Numbered from the stretch's first letter, positions 1-10,270 are shown. The stretch is DNA of 64,000 nt from Trichomonas vaginalis G3 (GCF_026262505.1 NC_067206.1:34301896-34365895), one strand, 5' to 3'. The notes: generated by a model from the letters alone, not told the origin. Numbers and translations: made by a program.

Positions 1-196
1 AGTCATCCGGACTCATAAACCTTTCTTCTTTCGTTCCGTCTCTATTTTTTACGCGTTTCATGAAGAGAGTTGAATTATCATTTAGCTCTGACACCAAATA
101 TCTCGGAGTAAATTCATTCATGTCATTTGGATGATATGCTATTAAATCATATCCCTTAGCGAGCTTGTATTTTCCAGGTTTGAAATTATATCCCAT
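1..196 (-). CDS. Further Polinton coding sequence, runs off the window
   Basis: An open minus-strand frame begins at an ATG at 196 and is still open at base 1. The roughly 65 visible residues are hydrophilic, with a Tyr/Lys-rich start and the segment LIAYHPNDMNEF. Not recognised. It belongs to the same element as the neighbouring coiled-coil gene and reads in the same direction. Confidence 0.35.
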   Translation of the reverse strand, partial: MGYNFKPGKYKLAKGYDLIAYHPNDMNEFTPRYLVSELNDNSTLFMKRVKNRDGTKEERFMSPDD

Positions 197-283
197 TGGT
201 GCTGAACCATAAAGCTAAATAGGTTCGGGTCAGTATTTCCTTCCTTGAACTTTCTAATAGCTTCTTTATATCTGTCACTAAAG

Positions 284-1738
284 TCAAGAGTATCTGGGTA
301 ACCATAATTCTTCCTTAAGCATTTTTAAGAATTCTTGGTTTCCTTGTTCTCTACTTCTTTTATGTCCTTGCTCTGTTTGTGGTTGTTGTTGTGCAGGGTT
401 TTGAACTGTTGGTTGCTGTGCAGTGTTTTGAACTGTTGGTTGTTGTGCTGGATTTTGAACTGTTGGTTGTTGTGTTGGTGCATGCCTGTGTCTGTGTCCA
501 TGTGACGATGTAAATGTTTTAGGTAGTCCTGGTGCAGGTGCTTCTCTTGGAGGGTTTGGTGGTATATAAGTTCCACCAGCTGGCACATATGTTCCATCTG
601 CAGCATAATGTCCTACCTGACTTTTCGTTCTTAAGAAAGCATTTACTAGGTCTGTTTTGGTCTGTTGTAACTCTTTTTCTTGACTTTCCACAACAGTTGC
701 TCTAACGGCGTCATAGGCACTTTGAACTGCCTGTCTCGTTGCTGCATCTGTTATTTTCGTCATATTTTGTGCTACTTCTCTTAACTCGTTGTCGAAACCT
801 TCAGACTTCAGTTTCTTTCCAGATGAGAAGTCGTTCACTAGTTTCACCTTACTATGAAGAGCTTCGAAGGCGTTCTTAAAGTCAGCATTCATTAAAGCTT
901 CATTTGAACTGTCTTCATCCGCTTGTATTTTTGTCCTTATTGACCCTATAAGTTGGGCTGCTTTAGCGTTGGCTTGGGCATCTAACCAGTCATTATTAGC
1001 TTTTATATATTCTGAGCTTTTCATTGCCTTTTGCATGGCTGCGTCGTTATTTTTACTTTCTTGTGCTAAGTTTTCATACTGTACGGTTTGGTTTTGCAAC
1101 TGTAAAAGTTTTTCTGCCTTTACATTTGCTTCAACTTCTTTTTTATACTCATCGCTATCCATATATGTCTTCAGGGCTTTTTGTTTTATTTCTTCATCTT
1201 TCAGTACTTTATATTGAGTAGTATGGTTTTTCAAATTTATAACATCTTGTTCCATTTTTGCTACTTCTGCTGCTTTTTCTGAAACTTTTTTCGCATATTC
1301 CTCTGTACTTAGTTCTTTCAGTTGTTCTTCTTTCTTCTTTTTCTCTACGTTTAACTCATTTAGTTTCTTTGTGTGTCTGTCATATTCTAGTTTCTTTTCG
1401 TTTTCACTTATTTGTTTCTGTATGTCTATGTTTGACTTTTTGACATCTGTTATTTGATTTTTGAGTGAACTCAAATTCATTTGACTTTGAGGGTTATAAG
1501 CTGTTCCGTCTGCAGCTCCACCATAGCCTGCCATTTTCGCTAAAAGTGCCGCTCTTAAACCTCCACTCTGTGCACCAATAACTCGGTTTAAAAGCATAGG
1601 GTTGCTTGACATTTGTTGCAACATAGTGGGGTCATTCATAATTTGTTGTTGCAACTGTTGTTGTGGTGTCAGTTTTACTATTGGATGTTTCAATGCTCTC
1701 TTCCTCTTACGTATATTCTTACGTAGCTTACGTGGCAT
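284..1738 (-). CDS. Polinton-associated coiled-coil, Gln-rich protein
   Basis: About 484 residues from the first ATG; an upstream GTG extension is discounted because the ATG lies just behind an initiator-like TCACTT. The N-terminus is strongly basic (about residues 1-25, rich in Arg and Lys), followed by a Gln/Met-rich stretch, then a long charged coiled coil (about 90-260) rich in Lys and Glu. A second helical segment comes next, then a Pro/Gly linker and four related PTVQN-type repeats near the C-terminus. A basic head and coiled-coil body would suit a DNA-packaging or structural role, but no domain was recognised. It is a part of the fossil element at the window's left edge. Confidence 0.5.
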   Translation of the reverse strand: MPRKLRKNIRKRKRALKHPIVKLTPQQQLQQQIMNDPTMLQQMSSNPMLLNRVIGAQSGGLRAALLAKMAGYGGAADGTAYNPQSQMNLSSLKNQITDVKKSNIDIQKQISENEKKLEYDRHTKKLNELNVEKKKKEEQLKELSTEEYAKKVSEKAAEVAKMEQDVINLKNHTTQYKVLKDEEIKQKALKTYMDSDEYKKEVEANVKAEKLLQLQNQTVQYENLAQESKNNDAAMQKAMKSSEYIKANNDWLDAQANAKAAQLIGSIRTKIQADEDSSNEALMNADFKNAFEALHSKVKLVNDFSSGKKLKSEGFDNELREVAQNMTKITDAATRQAVQSAYDAVRATVVESQEKELQQTKTDLVNAFLRTKSQVGHYAADGTYVPAGGTYIPPNPPREAPAPGLPKTFTSSHGHRHRHAPTQQPTVQNPAQQPTVQNTAQQPTVQNPAQQQPQTEQGHKRSREQGNQEFLKMLKEELWLPRYS

Positions 1739-2192
1739 TTTAAGTGAAGTAAAAAACGGTTTTTGACAGATGTTTATATGACACTTTTTGTTCAGCACAA
1801 AAAACTACTCGGTCAAAGTGTTGTCAGTTTTGTAAAATAACGGTCCTATCTCATTCTATAAGGGGGAAAAGGCTTCTCAAAGTATACTTCCGTGGAACGC
1901 CTGTAACTTTTCCTGTAGCGACGATAGACCCTTATTTGTCCGGACAAAGTTATACTAAACATCTTCAGGGCTAGAGGGCACGAAGTGCCTGGAGGCCCCA
2001 CTACCTTTTTTTTTTTTTTTTTTTTTTCATTCACTCATGATCTCTTTGTTTCCTCCTAAAAATGAAAATTCTAGACATTTTTGAGTTATTTCTGACTTAA
2101 ATTTTGTTCTTAATTTATCAATAATAAACTTCTTTTTTTTTAAAAAAAAACATTCTACAAAATAATTAAATCAAATAAATAAGTTTAGTTTA

Positions 2193-4376
2193 TTATACCA
2201 ATATTTTGTCATTAAAACCCTCTATTGTAGACATAACTTCAAGTTTTTCGTGTGCCGGATTAACTTTAATCTTACAACCCGGATCATCTTTGCTGCAAAT
2301 ATCGCAGCACGAATAATTAACTTTGACCACTTCCACGCCTTTCTCTCTAACGATCTGTTCCATTTCTCCGTCTTCGAACGGAATCCTCTCTCCTGGGTGG
2401 TATTTCTCTTCGCAGGAAGATCCGTCATCTTCATGATAAGGCTGCTTGCAAAGAGCGCACCTGCAGAGAATAGATTTAGCAAACCATTCTTTGACAGCTG
2501 CATCAACCATACTTTGCTTCTCATCATCCCATCTTGTGTGCATTACATAAATCTTAAATGAAACTACGTTGTTTTCGCCAACCTGACGAGAGATAAGTGC
2601 AACAGTACCTGTTCTCTTGCCAAGTTCAATAACTTCTGAACGTTTTACAACACCTTTCTTAACATTCTTGAATTCGTAAACTGAAACCATTCTTGTAGCG
2701 AATGTATCGAGTGCAGCCTTGACCATTGACTCGGCCTCGACACCGCAAACAGATGGAGTGTCGAAGAAAGCCATGACAACGTTGCCATCTGCTAATGTGA
2801 ACGATACAGGGATCATTGAAGGGAGAAGGAGTCTGTGGGCGGTTGGTTCTTTGCTGAACTTGCCCGCTAGACCCTGCATTTCTGGGGCCAAAGTGGCAGA
2901 GAAGCATTCTGCAACGAAATCAGCGATGATTGGAGCGACAGTGACGTTCCTGATAGCGGCAATGTGTGGTTTAAGGGATTTCTCGTTACGAAGCTCCATG
3001 TGGAAGCGAGGATCAGAGCGGATTTCGTCATCTGTAATTTCATCAGTGTACCACTCAAAAGCGAAGTAGAAAGAACGACGTAGTTCGGGTTCAATGACCT
3101 TTGGCTTGACGAAACAGTCTGGAACTAAGTCTTCGAGTGGTGTTTCCTCTGTAATTTCGATGTTTCCAACGCCGAACTTGCTTTTTGTAGGACGAGCTTT
3201 TGGCTGTTGTTGTTTTGGCTTTTCGATTGTTAATGGTTTCGGTTTTGGTGGTTTGTATTCTTGTTTTGGCTGTTCTTTGACTGGTTCTGGCTTCGGAGGC
3301 TCAGGAGCTGGAGCAGGAGCTTGGACAGGCTCTTGCTTCTGTTCCTGGTTGTCGCCAGGTATGTATGGCTTGAATTTGTTATCTTTGTCTTTATTCTTGT
3401 TCTTTTTATCTTTCTTTGGCTTGTTTTCGTTTGGCTGCTGTTCTTGCTGTTGCTCTTGCTGCTCGCCGTTCTGTTGCTGCTGCTTCTTGTCCTTCTTATT
3501 CTTATTTCTCTTCCTCTTCTTTCCTTCTCCACGCATTGGGTCTGTATTGTCATGCGCGTTGAAGTCTACCTGGTCTTGCTGCTGTTGGTTATCGCCATCG
3601 CCTTGTTTGTTGAATTTTTGCTTGTTGAATTTTCTTGGCTGCGGAAAACCTTGGTTCTTGTGATCGTAGTTTCTATCATGAGCTGATGGACCAACTCTGC
3701 TATCGTCCATGATGTAGTGAAGAGCGTTGTATGCTTGGCCACGGCCACCACGAGTATGAGTGAATTCCTTCTTCTGTTCTTTCTCTGGCTCAGGCTGTGG
3801 TTCGGGTTCTGGCTGTGCGATTGGCTTAACGGTGACGTCGCCCCATCCTGTTGGCTTAACTATTACGTTATTAAAGACAGGTCTTGGTTTTTGAGGCGCT
3901 TTTCTGTATTCTTTCTTTTGAGGAGCTGGAGCTGGCTGTGGTTGAGCTTTTGGTTGTCTGATGAATTTGTTTGTTTGTTGCTGGTTGCGATATTCTTCAA
4001 GTTCTTTTTCTCTTTGAGCTGCTTGCTCTTCTGGTGTCATTGTATTCTCGTCAACTGGGACAGCTTCCTTGCCGAGATTGAATAAAATATCTGCTGAATC
4101 AGATTCAGATTCATCTTTTTCTTCTTCTTTCTTTTCTTCTTCTTCCTTTTTGATAGTAAGATCAGCGTTTGGATCGCACATTTTTAGAATTGCTTCTTCA
4201 CGCTCATCTTCGTCACCTCCGAAGACTCTTACTCGGCCATCTTCTTTTACAGTGATAGCTAGACCGAGCTCTTCAGCCCAATCAATCTGCTCCTGAGTGA
4301 GAGGCTTAGGAGGGGTAAAGAATGAATCCATTAACTTGTGTTCAATGTTAAGGGTGCTTGGATCAACTCCAGACAT
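2193..4376 (-). CDS. Pro/Gln-rich protein with Cys-rich C-terminal domain
   Basis: A 727-residue protein starting at an ATG. Three parts are visible. Residues 1-100 include a short folded-looking region followed by a Glu/Lys acidic tract. Residues 130-420 are low complexity, rich in Pro, Gln, Lys and Asn, with a GGRGQ motif and several poly-Gln and Lys-rich blocks, as in RNA-associated proteins. Residues 440-727 look globular and end in a Cys-rich segment with CRCALC, a later single Cys, then CCDIC and a final Cys, plausibly binding one or two zinc ions. The family was not recognised. The disordered basic middle plus a zinc-like domain would fit an RNA- or translation-linked role, which is inference. 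The stop codon is directly followed by TAAA, a trichomonad poly(A) signature. Confidence 0.8.
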   Translation of the reverse strand: MSGVDPSTLNIEHKLMDSFFTPPKPLTQEQIDWAEELGLAITVKEDGRVRVFGGDEDEREEAILKMCDPNADLTIKKEEEEKKEEEKDESESDSADILFNLGKEAVPVDENTMTPEEQAAQREKELEEYRNQQQTNKFIRQPKAQPQPAPAPQKKEYRKAPQKPRPVFNNVIVKPTGWGDVTVKPIAQPEPEPQPEPEKEQKKEFTHTRGGRGQAYNALHYIMDDSRVGPSAHDRNYDHKNQGFPQPRKFNKQKFNKQGDGDNQQQQDQVDFNAHDNTDPMRGEGKKRKRNKNKKDKKQQQQNGEQQEQQQEQQPNENKPKKDKKNKNKDKDNKFKPYIPGDNQEQKQEPVQAPAPAPEPPKPEPVKEQPKQEYKPPKPKPLTIEKPKQQQPKARPTKSKFGVGNIEITEETPLEDLVPDCFVKPKVIEPELRRSFYFAFEWYTDEITDDEIRSDPRFHMELRNEKSLKPHIAAIRNVTVAPIIADFVAECFSATLAPEMQGLAGKFSKEPTAHRLLLPSMIPVSFTLADGNVVMAFFDTPSVCGVEAESMVKAALDTFATRMVSVYEFKNVKKGVVKRSEVIELGKRTGTVALISRQVGENNVVSFKIYVMHTRWDDEKQSMVDAAVKEWFAKSILCRCALCKQPYHEDDGSSCEEKYHPGERIPFEDGEMEQIVREKGVEVVKVNYSCCDICSKDDPGCKIKVNPAHEKLEVMSTIEGFNDKILV

Positions 4377-4888
4377 CTTGAAAACGGTTTGACAGAGCCC
4401 TTTTGATGGGATAATTTTTATTCAAAATTTTCATGTTAATTCTTCCATTACATTATATGATAGGCAGAAAATCAAATATACCGGCATTCAAGCATATCCG
4501 ATCTATGTTGCAAAATTTCAAAAATAAATGGACACAAATTTTGGGTCTTTCTAATGACTCATAAAATTCAATTTGAATAGTAATGTGATTTAAAATATTC
4601 GTTGTTCACCATCTAATAGTGAAATTTAAATTTAAAAATTGAACACAACTATATCAATAAGAAATACACGATAGCTTATTATTCCATATGTGATATTCAA
4701 TTAGTGATTCTCATGGAATAAATCCCATAAAAATTACTAAAATTATTTTCATTCTGAAGTAATAGTGTATCAAATAACTCTTTCTATTACTTATAACCTC
4801 TACATTGAGTTTTCGAATTAGTATGGCACATATTATTTAAGACCTCAAACGGAAATAAAAAAGCAATAAGTTTACTTGAAACAAAGTT
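4377..4888. other. Intergenic, AT-rich
   Basis: About 0.5 kb between two minus-strand genes. It contains short A/T runs only; no open frame, RNA gene or repeat was seen. The part nearest 4377 should hold the promoter of the 727-aa gene, but no clear TCA-type initiator stands out. Confidence 0.5.
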
Positions 4889-6025
4889 CTAAGCGTTTTG
4901 TGCATTTGAATCTGCTTGTTCATTATTGTCAATTTGATCATCATTTTTGGGATTGGGAACATAACCAGGGGGTGCCGGTATGTTTTCGTAAATAATATCT
5001 GAACTTGGAAAGGTAGTTAACATTCCGAAAATATGGATGTCAGCAGCACTGCGATTTTGAAGTTTTTTGCGTAATTTGACAAAAAATTTATCACTATAAT
5101 TAACATCACTTTTAACAATAAAATAAAAGATTAATAGACCGTCTACTATGTATTTGGTCGCGATGTTAACTGCGATATATATTGGAGCGATTTGAACCTT
5201 TTTTGCAATAACATTGTTTTTAATTGTAATTTCTGCTTGATTAATAATGTTTGTTATCTTGTTTACCTTTTCTTCACCTAGTATTTCTTTGATTTGAGTC
5301 AGAGTTTCATTGCCTATAATGCCATTGATTTCTTGAAGAATCAATGTCTTATTTTTGTCATACATAGGGGAAAAAGTTTTATCGAGGGCGTTAGTTAATG
5401 TCCAAACAGTTGCAACTTTTACACCTTCGAAAAGACCTCCAATGAGTCCGTAACCGAGTTGAGAGCATGAACAATGACAGTAACTGATGGAATAATTAAG
5501 GTGATTGGCTCGAATCAATTCGAACAAAAGTATTGTAATCCATGGAATAAGATAAGCCTTTTTCCAAAAGATATTAAACTCATCTGCAAAAAGAGTAATA
5601 ATTGCAGGAGCAGTTTTAAGGAATCTGTCCCAAAGATGATCAATGATGCCGCGTTCTTTTTTCTCTTTAGGTTTCTTAAGAAATTGAATTAAACTATATA
5701 ATTTTGCTAATTCAAATTTGAAGCTTGCTAACAGTTTTTCACTAACAAAAAGAGTTCCTGGATTGTCAGTATCTTTGAAGAGCGAGTAAATGCTGAAATA
5801 AAATTCTTGAGCTTGATTTAAGGTAACTGTATTCTTAGAATCATTGTGAGTTAGCCAGTTTGGAATTGATTTTCTGAAGACTGAATGGTAAAATTGCGCA
5901 ATAACAATTTGAATGTCATTTAATTGATTCATTATACTTCTTAGAGTATCGCCTTCATAGACTTCCAGAATTGCAGGCGATATACAGAGTGAAAAATTAT
6001 GGATTTTTTGAATAATTTCTACCAT
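4889..6025 (-). CDS. Hypothetical protein, possible membrane protein
   Basis: A 378-residue protein from an ATG at 6025. The N-terminal third is helical without obvious repeats. Hydrophobic stretches lie around residues 135-180 (including LIPWITILLFELI), around 190-210 (a Gly-rich segment after a small Cys cluster, CHCSC), and around 280-305 (IYIAVNIATKYIVDGLLIFYFIV). One to three could cross or enter a membrane. The last 35 residues form a Pro-containing, Asn/Asp-rich hydrophilic tail. No family was recognised. Low-complexity content is small and the reading frame is clean, which supports a genuine gene. Confidence 0.7.
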   Translation of the reverse strand: MVEIIQKIHNFSLCISPAILEVYEGDTLRSIMNQLNDIQIVIAQFYHSVFRKSIPNWLTHNDSKNTVTLNQAQEFYFSIYSLFKDTDNPGTLFVSEKLLASFKFELAKLYSLIQFLKKPKEKKERGIIDHLWDRFLKTAPAIITLFADEFNIFWKKAYLIPWITILLFELIRANHLNYSISYCHCSCSQLGYGLIGGLFEGVKVATVWTLTNALDKTFSPMYDKNKTLILQEINGIIGNETLTQIKEILGEEKVNKITNIINQAEITIKNNVIAKKVQIAPIYIAVNIATKYIVDGLLIFYFIVKSDVNYSDKFFVKLRKKLQNRSAADIHIFGMLTTFPSSDIIYENIPAPPGYVPNPKNDDQIDNNEQADSNAQNA

Positions 6026-6934
6026 AAAGTAAAGTACTCACAAAATCTAGATTGAGAGGCGGTCAATGACTTTTGAGGGGAAATTAACGCATGGAATTTA
6101 ATATTATTTAGGTTGATATTCTTGCTTATTATTTCAGAAAAAAAATCTTAAAAATTTCAATATGAAAATTGAAAGCAATTCAAAAAAATTGCTAACATGT
6201 AAATTTTAATATCCTATGCATAATTTCATATTTTGAACATTTTTTATTTTTGTTTAAAACTTAAAATTTTGCGAATTTAATATAATTTATAAAATATAAT
6301 ACGTAAATATATTTAAAATATACTAAATTTAATTGTTAATTGACGTTTTTGGGAATGAATTTTATCAAAACATGCCTGAATCCGAAAATTTGAAAGAACG
6401 AATTACACAATCATATATGTAGAATTCAAAATACAAACTTAAAGATTGTATACGTTTAAAATTATTCAGATTGTGTTTGATTTCCACTCATTCTGTTTCT
6501 TTTGAACTCTAACACTAACATTTCATGATGATTACATGATCCATTTATACATGGTTGAATTGTTCAAGATTCTATCAGAAAATCAATCCAAATTTCTCAA
6601 TACATTCATGTTGATTGGACAAAATTTAAAATTTATCAGCCTGTTTCCAGAGAAACTCATATATTCCCTAATGAAATGTAATTTTTGCTACATTTTTTTC
6701 AATCAAATTTCAAAAAATTGACTGCAGAGCTTGAAAAGGTGATGAATCATGTTGTTATTAGATGTACATATTAGATTTACTATTTCCAAAAAAATGCTCA
6801 AATTTGAATAGTTTTTAGAAAATTTGGAATTACACTCCTTACATTATATATAATTAAATGTTTAAATTTTATTTATTTTTCCCTTTTAATTTTATAACGT
6901 GCTCTATCAAAACTAACCTCTCAATTGAAGGCCA

Positions 6935-7015
6935 CAAAATCTAAGTAGTGAGGGTACACAAATTTTGTATGGAGTACGGTTCAATTTTTGAGAGCCTCAC
7001 TACTTAGATTTTGTG
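6935..7015. repeat. Inverted repeat with 20-bp perfect arms
   Basis: Arms at 6935-6954 and 6996-7015 are exact reverse complements (beginning CACAAAATCTAAG) around a 41-bp loop. This could be a small hairpin element or the stem of a transcript. No flanking duplication was identified. Confidence 0.75.
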
Positions 7016-7488
7016 ACTACCTTAGTACTTTTACTGAAAAAGTAAAAAATTTTGAGTGAATCAGTTTTTCAATTTGGCTAATAATCTGAAATTCATGTGT
7101 CTATTTGTGAGTGCAGCAAAATTTGGGTTGCAAATTTTGTAAAGCTCACAATTTGACTCATTAATTGAGGTTTTTAATAGGTTGAGTTTTTTGTATGGTT
7201 AGCGATGCTCGTAAAAGCAATTACTAATATAGTTCTGATTTTGAATTACACAAGCTTTGTTCTTTCAATTTTGTGATTCATTCAAAGCAGCAAATTTAGA
7301 ATATATAAGAAATCCATAATAAGACTAATTTTCACAATATTATTTTTTTTATTTTATTTTTATTTTTTTTTCTAAAAGTTGTAACTACTTTCTTCTATAC
7401 TCGATAAACTCTTTTAAACCGATAAATTAGCATATTATTAGGCAAATTGAATGAGTGAAACTGTTTTTCAATTCACTAGCATTCAATA

Positions 7489-7519
7489 TACAATTTTCAA
7501 TTTTTAATTGAAAATTGTA
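7489..7519. repeat. Short A/T palindrome
   Basis: Arms of 14 bp (TACAATTTTCAATT) flank a 3-bp centre. AT-rich palindromes of this length can arise by chance in such DNA, so no function is claimed. Confidence 0.5.
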
Positions 7520-7686
7520 TTATTGAAGGCAAGACAATGCAGTTTTCTTGCACAACATTTGAATTACAATTGAAAATTGAAATTCAAAAAGTGCAAAGAA
7601 ACTGCTAATTTTGTCAACAATGATTTTGAGCCTATGTTTCTTTGCAAATTTGTAAACCTCAGAAAATTGTGTTGATTAAAATTTTG

Positions 7687-7913
7687 CAAGTCTCATCACA
7701 CTTTTCAATGCTCGATTTTTAAAAACTGTTTAAAAATGGAGCTTATATTGAAATAGTGTAGAGACTAAAAATTACCACAGACTATTTCGGAAGTGTGATG
7801 AGACTTGTAATTTTCGAAAATTGAAACTCGTCGTTTCAATTTTCGAAAATTATGATTCTCGAAATTAATACAAACACTTTTTAAAAAAGCGTTTGTATTC
7901 AAATTTCGAGAAT
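7687..7913. repeat. Cluster of three inverted repeats
   Basis: An outer pair of 17-bp arms (7687-7703 and 7791-7807, CAAGTCTCATCACACTT and its complement) is followed at once by a 17-bp-arm hairpin (7810-7826 with 7834-7850) and a third hairpin (7855-7875 with 7891-7913, one arm slightly longer). Three stems in 230 bp is more than chance would give, and suggests a decayed foldback element or structured RNA. Confidence 0.65.
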
Positions 7914-8053
7914 TTACATTTGAATAAAAAATAATCATCCTTCACATAATTAGTTTTTAAATTTTGTCAACTTTTCCAAAATACCATACCTGCCTTAAGG
8001 ATGCGAATAATTATAAAGTGTCAAAATAATCTTTAAAACTTTAAACACATGAA

Positions 8054-8914
8054 ATGATTTTTCTCATTCAATTTTTTTTTGATAACTTTTTTAAATTTTT
8101 CAAAATTTTAATGAAAGTTTTTAAAAATCCCAAGTTCGATGAAGAAGCTTATCCAGTCAAGAATCGTTGCAAGATACTCAACGAAGACATTCGAAAAGAA
8201 ATAATAGAATACCTTGATAAAAAGCAGAATTTCTTTAAGAAGAATAATCTTTCTAAAATAAATGTTGAAGCCAATAAGATTGTATATGCAATCAATAGTC
8301 ACCCGGATAAACACAGACATATCGTTATCATTCCTCAAGCTTCAATAGTCCGTCAAAATAATATTTTGGGTCCAAAATTATTCTTCATGGTCATTCAAGC
8401 AGAAATTAATGATCCAACAATTAAAACTTATGATGATGTCGTACAAATTCTTACCTCCAAAAAGTCCGTAAGCATTCACCCTTTTTTAACTTTCAAATAT
8501 TATTATTGCGGAAATTTTTGGACATCATCGTTTTATAGCATATTACCTCATTTCAGTGATAATCTTCAATATGATGAAGCCTTTGAACTTCTTGGTGTCA
8601 AATCTGGTTTTTTTTTTAACATTTATGTTGAGAGCTTCATTGGATATTTTTCTTCTGCTAAATCTCATCTGTTAGGTATTCGTTTGATGGATTCAGATGA
8701 TTCCAAAGTTTTATTTTGCAAAGATGCAGGTCCCATTCATGATGATTGCAGTGGTAAAATATTACTTGAAGCTATCACACTCAATGAAAATGGATCAATA
8801 CAAGGTGTTTTTTCAGATTGTTTCAGGCTCTTTAAATCTATATTTAAATCCAAAAATAAAGATAAGCTTGAATCTGATCATGTACCTTTAATCAAGCATC
8901 AAAAATATGATTGA
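8054..8914 (+). CDS. Hypothetical protein, 286 aa
   Basis: The frame opens at an ATG at 8054 with a Phe-rich hydrophobic start, and a second in-frame ATG lies at 8111 (giving 267 aa). A TCATTC initiator-like motif at 8064-8069 sits between them, so the shorter form may be the real one. The remainder reads as a soluble mixed alpha/beta protein with Tyr/Phe-rich segments in the middle and a Lys-rich tail. No motif or family was recognised. It points away from its minus-strand neighbour across a long gap. Confidence 0.6.
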   Translation: MIFLIQFFFDNFFKFFKILMKVFKNPKFDEEAYPVKNRCKILNEDIRKEIIEYLDKKQNFFKKNNLSKINVEANKIVYAINSHPDKHRHIVIIPQASIVRQNNILGPKLFFMVIQAEINDPTIKTYDDVVQILTSKKSVSIHPFLTFKYYYCGNFWTSSFYSILPHFSDNLQYDEAFELLGVKSGFFFNIYVESFIGYFSSAKSHLLGIRLMDSDDSKVLFCKDAGPIHDDCSGKILLEAITLNENGSIQGVFSDCFRLFKSIFKSKNKDKLESDHVPLIKHQKYD

Positions 8915-10270
8915 CAACTATTGTTCAAATCAAGTAAACTAATTTTTTTTTTTTTTTTTTTTTTTTACCAATTAGGCACACATACACAGCTACGACGCTT
9001 CAAACTTTTAGGTCTCTATTAAAGCTAATTGTGGAGTTATTCAAGCATCTAATTTCAGAAGTCACTCAACTCAGGGTTCCCCATGGAGATTGATTCAAGG
9101 AATAATAATGATAATTAAGATTATGTTGGTTGAGCTTATATCATATGCGTTTCATCCACATCAGCAAGTGATTTCAGCGGGAAATCTTCAATCGATCTTT
9201 CATGAGGTTTCTGCAAGCCAGAAACACAATATATGTGCAATCTAGCTGCTAGGGTAGTATATCTATGCTATGTAATTGTGCATCTGGCGATATTAGTTAT
9301 ACGTTATTGCTTTCGTGGACTATAGCACTATTCCCTGAACCTTTGAGGGTCAGGGATGTAAGTTATCGGAACTGGGCAATATTCATTACAAAGTCTCTCA
9401 TCGAATGAGAGACTTCGTAATGAATATTGCTTTAAAGTATTCTTACTACTCTTTCCTGGTTCCCAAAAGGCCGAGGATTCTGTAATTAATAGAATAGGAC
9501 AGAGTTTTTCCAAAGTCTCTCATTTGATTAGATGTCTCGGAAGAACTCTGTCCTAGTGTAATGCAGTTGTGATGCTTGGTCAAATTCACTGCATATTACA
9601 AATTTGCATTTGAAATTTCATTACCCTTTTGCTTTGTCAGAAATGTGAGAATAACATAAAATCTCTGATATTGGGAATATCCCAAGTTGTGGAAAAATTT
9701 TGTTTTTATGTGGAAGAATATATATTGGCATAATTTAAATCCACTATAATTTTGCTATAGAACAATTCAATTTTAAAATTTTCAATATTTTTGATGGTAA
9801 ATTTTTTAGTTCGATTTATAAAAGTTGGATGAATCCCAATATTCATGAGTTTAAAAACATTTGTTCACAACTAATGGCGGCAGTTCTTTTGTTGGTCGAC
9901 AAAAAAAATGCAGAAATTAAAAAACCACAGTTTGAGCACTTTCAACGACTCCATTTGTCAGAAAGTATTCATTTGTAAACTTTCTGACACTAAAAATTTT
10001 CTGGCCTTTTCAAAGTTCTTGACATTGTTAGGTTTTTGTGTCAGAAAGTACTCAATTTTACTCTCAAACGATGGCTTTTTAAGGGTACACTTACACCCAT
10101 ATAACACAACCTTCAATTTTTTTAATTACCATTCTTGCCAGTTATCAGAAATTTGAATAATAGTCAGATGGACGTAAATTCACCTTTAAAAACGCATATT
10201 TTTTTGTTAACCTTAGTAATTCTTGTTTTTTAAAAATGAATTTGTGATGTATTATACTAAAGAATTATTT
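8915..10270. other. Intergenic region with poly-T tract and hairpins
   Basis: A run of about 27 T residues lies near 8941-8966. The next 600 bp are less A/T-rich than the surroundings and carry several hairpins (9207-9225, 9332-9357, 9376-9430, 9495-9555). From 9600 on the DNA is plain and A/T-rich, apart from a 10-bp-arm hairpin at 9958-9988 whose arm sequence recurs near 10040. No credible protein-coding frame was seen. Confidence 0.5.
9332..9555. ncRNA. Possible structured RNA or hairpin element
   Basis: Three stem-loops follow each other. A 7-bp stem (TCCCTGA/TCAGGGA) lies near 9332-9357. A stem of about 25 bp with two small mismatches spans 9376-9430, and another spans 9495-9555. The second and third share the internal string AAAGTCTCTCAT on their left arms, so they look like diverged duplicates that each kept pairing. 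Strand and transcription are unknown. A hairpin transposon remnant is an equal alternative. Confidence 0.35.

Larger units (their letters stand above)
1..2002 (-). mobile_element. Polinton/Maverick terminal part (partial, broken)
   Basis: The left edge of the window lies inside a large self-synthesising type DNA element. Support is indirect: a long coiled-coil, Gln-rich coding region on the minus strand faces inward from a distinct terminal stretch (about 1800-2002) that is GC-richer than its surroundings and ends in CCCCACT, so the element would begin 5'-AG as Polintons do. A poly-T run (about 2006-2028) follows at once and host-like AT-rich DNA begins after it. The other terminus, and hence the target duplication and the diagnostic polymerase, integrase, ATPase and capsid genes, are outside the window. 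The visible part looks broken at least once, so it is probably an old or inactive copy. Family call is inference from style and termini. Confidence 0.55.
6026..8053. other. Long AT-rich intergenic region with inverted repeats
   Basis: Two kilobases with no credible coding region. The stretch 6026-6930 is plain A/T-rich sequence. From 6935 onward it holds at least five inverted repeats, described separately. They look like worn foldback or MITE-type insertions, or simple hairpin-prone DNA, rather than genes. Confidence 0.55.

Noticed and set aside
1846-2034. 62-aa minus-strand frame at the Polinton end
   Set aside because: Its start is the poly-T tract read as poly-Lys, and the rest lies in the non-coding terminus.
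3094-3686. Long plus-strand frames opposite the 727-aa gene
   Set aside because: They are antisense images of Gln/Pro/Lys-rich codons (giving Cys, Phe and Leu runs) and have no initiator.
8941-8966. Poly-T as the tail of a retroposed copy
   Set aside because: No recognisable retroposed gene or flanking duplication was found beside it.
9328-9513. 61-aa minus-strand frame
   Set aside because: It runs through the hairpins and has no support as a protein.
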